A stretch of 64,000 nucleotides of DNA. It comes from Alistipes sp. (GTDB lineage: Bacteria; Bacteroidota; Bacteroidia; Bacteroidales; Rikenellaceae). Where the stretch lies: contig JAFQOR010000010.1 in NCBI GenBank assembly GCA_017403125.1, positions 18,545 to 82,544 of the forward strand. The letters are read 5' to 3'. The translations under genes were made by a program, and so were the position numbers. The stretch's first letter is position 1, and each line of letters starts with the position of its first letter. Below the pieces are notes generated by a model. It searched no databases and was not told where the DNA came from. It saw only the letters and a list, made by a program, of their open reading frames with translations. Shown here one piece after another: positions 63,011 to 64,000 of the stretch.

Positions 63011-63463
63011 CTACTCTATCTCGATGCGTTTCATCTCCGCACCCTTCTCTGCGCCTTCGCGCTTTGGCAACTTGATGCATAAGACGCCATGCTTCATCTT
63101 TGCCGCAATCTTGTCGCGGTCCACCGAATCGGGCAGCGTGAATATCTGACGAAACGAGGTGTAGGTAAACTCGCGACGCAAGTAGTGACGATTCTCGTCG
63201 CCACACTCCTTGCACTCCTTGTCCCTCTCTTTTTCGTCGTCACGTTCCAAACTAACTATCAGCTGATTATCCGACATCAGCTCAATCTTCAAATCATCTT
63301 TCGACATACCGGGTGCTGCCACCTCGATTTTGAACTTCTTGTCGGTCTCGATGACGTTGATTTGAGGCGTGGTCACGCGCTTCATAAAGTTGTCGGGCCA
63401 CTGGTCCGAGAAGAGGTCGCCAAAGATTGACGGCATACGATTTTGCTTTTTTACGGGCAACAT
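63011..63463 (-). CDS. Small heat-shock protein Hsp20
   Basis: A 150-aa alpha-crystallin chaperone. The core domain runs from QINVIETDKKFKIEVAAPG to the KMKHGVLCIKLPK strand with the family GVL motif; the short N-terminus contains FGDLFSDQW. The insertion KERDKECKECGDENRH carries two cysteines that could be redox-sensitive. Convergent with uvrC; no clear promoter found upstream. Confidence 0.93.
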   Translation of the reverse strand: MLPVKKQNRMPSIFGDLFSDQWPDNFMKRVTTPQINVIETDKKFKIEVAAPGMSKDDLKIELMSDNQLIVSLERDDEKERDKECKECGDENRHYLRREFTYTSFRQIFTLPDSVDRDKIAAKMKHGVLCIKLPKREGAEKGAEMKRIEIE

Positions 63464-63636
63464 ACCAATTTATAATTTATTAAGTTAAACTCACCCGATA
63501 TAGTTGCAAAATGCAAGCCAGAAATATCGCAAACCGCTCGAAAAAGTTTTACGCCATAAAGCGATCTGCCATGGCGGCAGCTCCCCTTCTCGGCACTGCG
63601 CTTGTATAGTACGACATGGTCGCTTGATGGTGTGCC

Positions 63637-63735
63637 TCACCCTTTCACTACCCTTTTACTACCCTTCCGCTACCCTTTTACTACCCTTCCGCCACCCTTT
63701 TACTACTCTTCCGCTACTCTTTGACTACCTTTTCA
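63637..63735. repeat. Tandem 11-bp repeat (CTACCCTTYYR), about nine units
   Basis: Units such as CTACCCTTTTA and CTACCCTTCCG alternate to give a 22-bp higher-order period. The 11-bp period is close to one helical turn of DNA. It lies between hsp20 and the rpsP promoter and is the longest of the CTACCCTTT elements. Confidence 0.85.
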
Positions 63736-63768
63736 CTCCCACATTTCCACGAATTTTACAAAAAACAT

Positions 63769-63799
63769 TTTGCAGTTCGAAAAAATGTACGTATATTTG
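63769..63799 (+). promoter_or_regulatory. rpsP promoter
   Basis: TTTG at 63769-63772, 19-bp spacer, TATATTTG at 63792-63799, an exact consensus match. Leader of about 55-60 bases before the ATG. Confidence 0.75.
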
Positions 63800-63861
63800 C
63801 GCGCTAAAAAACCCAAATGGGTTGAGCGTAATTATTATTAACCAATAAATTTTATAGCAAA

Positions 63862-64000
63862 ATGGCTGTTAAAATTCGTTTGGCACGTCACGGTAAGAAG
63901 GGTTATGCTTTCTACCACATCGTTGCCGCAGATAGCAGAGCGCCACGTGATGGTAAGTTCATCGAGAAGTTGGGTACCTACAACCCCAACACGAATCCTG
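63862..64000 (+). CDS. rpsP: 30S ribosomal protein bS16, 5' part
   Basis: The first 46 codons are present before the window ends: [20 protein letters not shown] and [20 protein letters not shown] are the bS16 signature. The gene continues beyond the right edge. bS16 is a primary 16S rRNA-binding assembly protein. Confidence 0.95.
   Translation, partial: MAVKIRLARHGKKGYAFYHIVAADSRAPRDGKFIEKLGTYNPNTNP

Overview
The window looks like chromosomal DNA of a gut-type Bacteroidales bacterium. The evidence is the many lipoproteins with acidic residues after the lipobox cysteine, a SusC-type TonB-dependent receptor, BACON and DUF5689-like domains, a C10 (streptopain-type) peptidase, a 4-alpha-glucanotransferase with N-terminal starch-binding domains, and repeated matches to the Bacteroidetes promoter (TTG, 19-20 bp spacer, TAnnTTTG). 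A member of the Rikenellaceae (Alistipes-like) would fit, but the genus is a guess. I see no rRNA, CRISPR array, prophage or intact insertion sequence.

Layout. 1-12.6 kb: a small lipoprotein gene, gyrB-udk (minus), a HAD phosphatase with malQ (plus), tRNA-Arg(CCG), a repressor-like gene/lgt/HU-SPOR/gtrA operon, a gap with several very short ORFs, then a VanX-type dipeptidase operon. 12.7-17 kb: dnaE and trxA. 17-27 kb: a minus-strand locus with a 1084-aa surface lipoprotein, a secreted NucA-type nuclease, a secreted endonuclease/exonuclease/phosphatase protein, a TonB receptor and a DUF5689 lipoprotein; it reads as an extracellular nucleic-acid scavenging system. 27-31.7 kb: ruvB, an acyltransferase, an inverted second copy of the first lipoprotein cassette, and an iron-type alcohol dehydrogenase. 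31.7-35.7 kb: the least familiar locus, with an ECF sigma factor, an anti-sigma-like/C39-like/RyR fusion, a second RyR protein, a secreted helical-repeat protein, and a membrane protein joining a cytoplasmic TIR-like domain to an extracytoplasmic binding-protein domain. 36-42.7 kb: tRNA-Leu(CAA), panC-panD, a small lipoprotein, an orphan HsdR-N protein, a C_GCAxxG_C_C protein and a Ca2+ P-type ATPase. 42.7-45 kb: repeats around an S41 peptidase gene that ends in a fragment of a BspA-type leucine-rich-repeat gene. 45-51.7 kb: a five-gene housekeeping operon, trkA and two small membrane proteins. 51.7-54.4 kb: a C10 peptidase and lipoprotein pair beside two copies of a 122-bp repeat. 54.4-64 kb: the uvrA operon, uvrC, an Hsp20 protein and the start of rpsP.

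The strongest candidates for undescribed biology are the sigma/RyR/C39-like/TIR-like locus (31755-35706) and the nuclease/TonB locus (17083-27044). Noncoding structure is also rich: a roughly 950-bp inverted duplication 29 kb apart, a dispersed 22-bp palindrome in four copies, a recurrent CTACCCTTT element lying 3' of operons in a fixed orientation, and several promoters placed so close to the start codon that the mRNAs should be leaderless.
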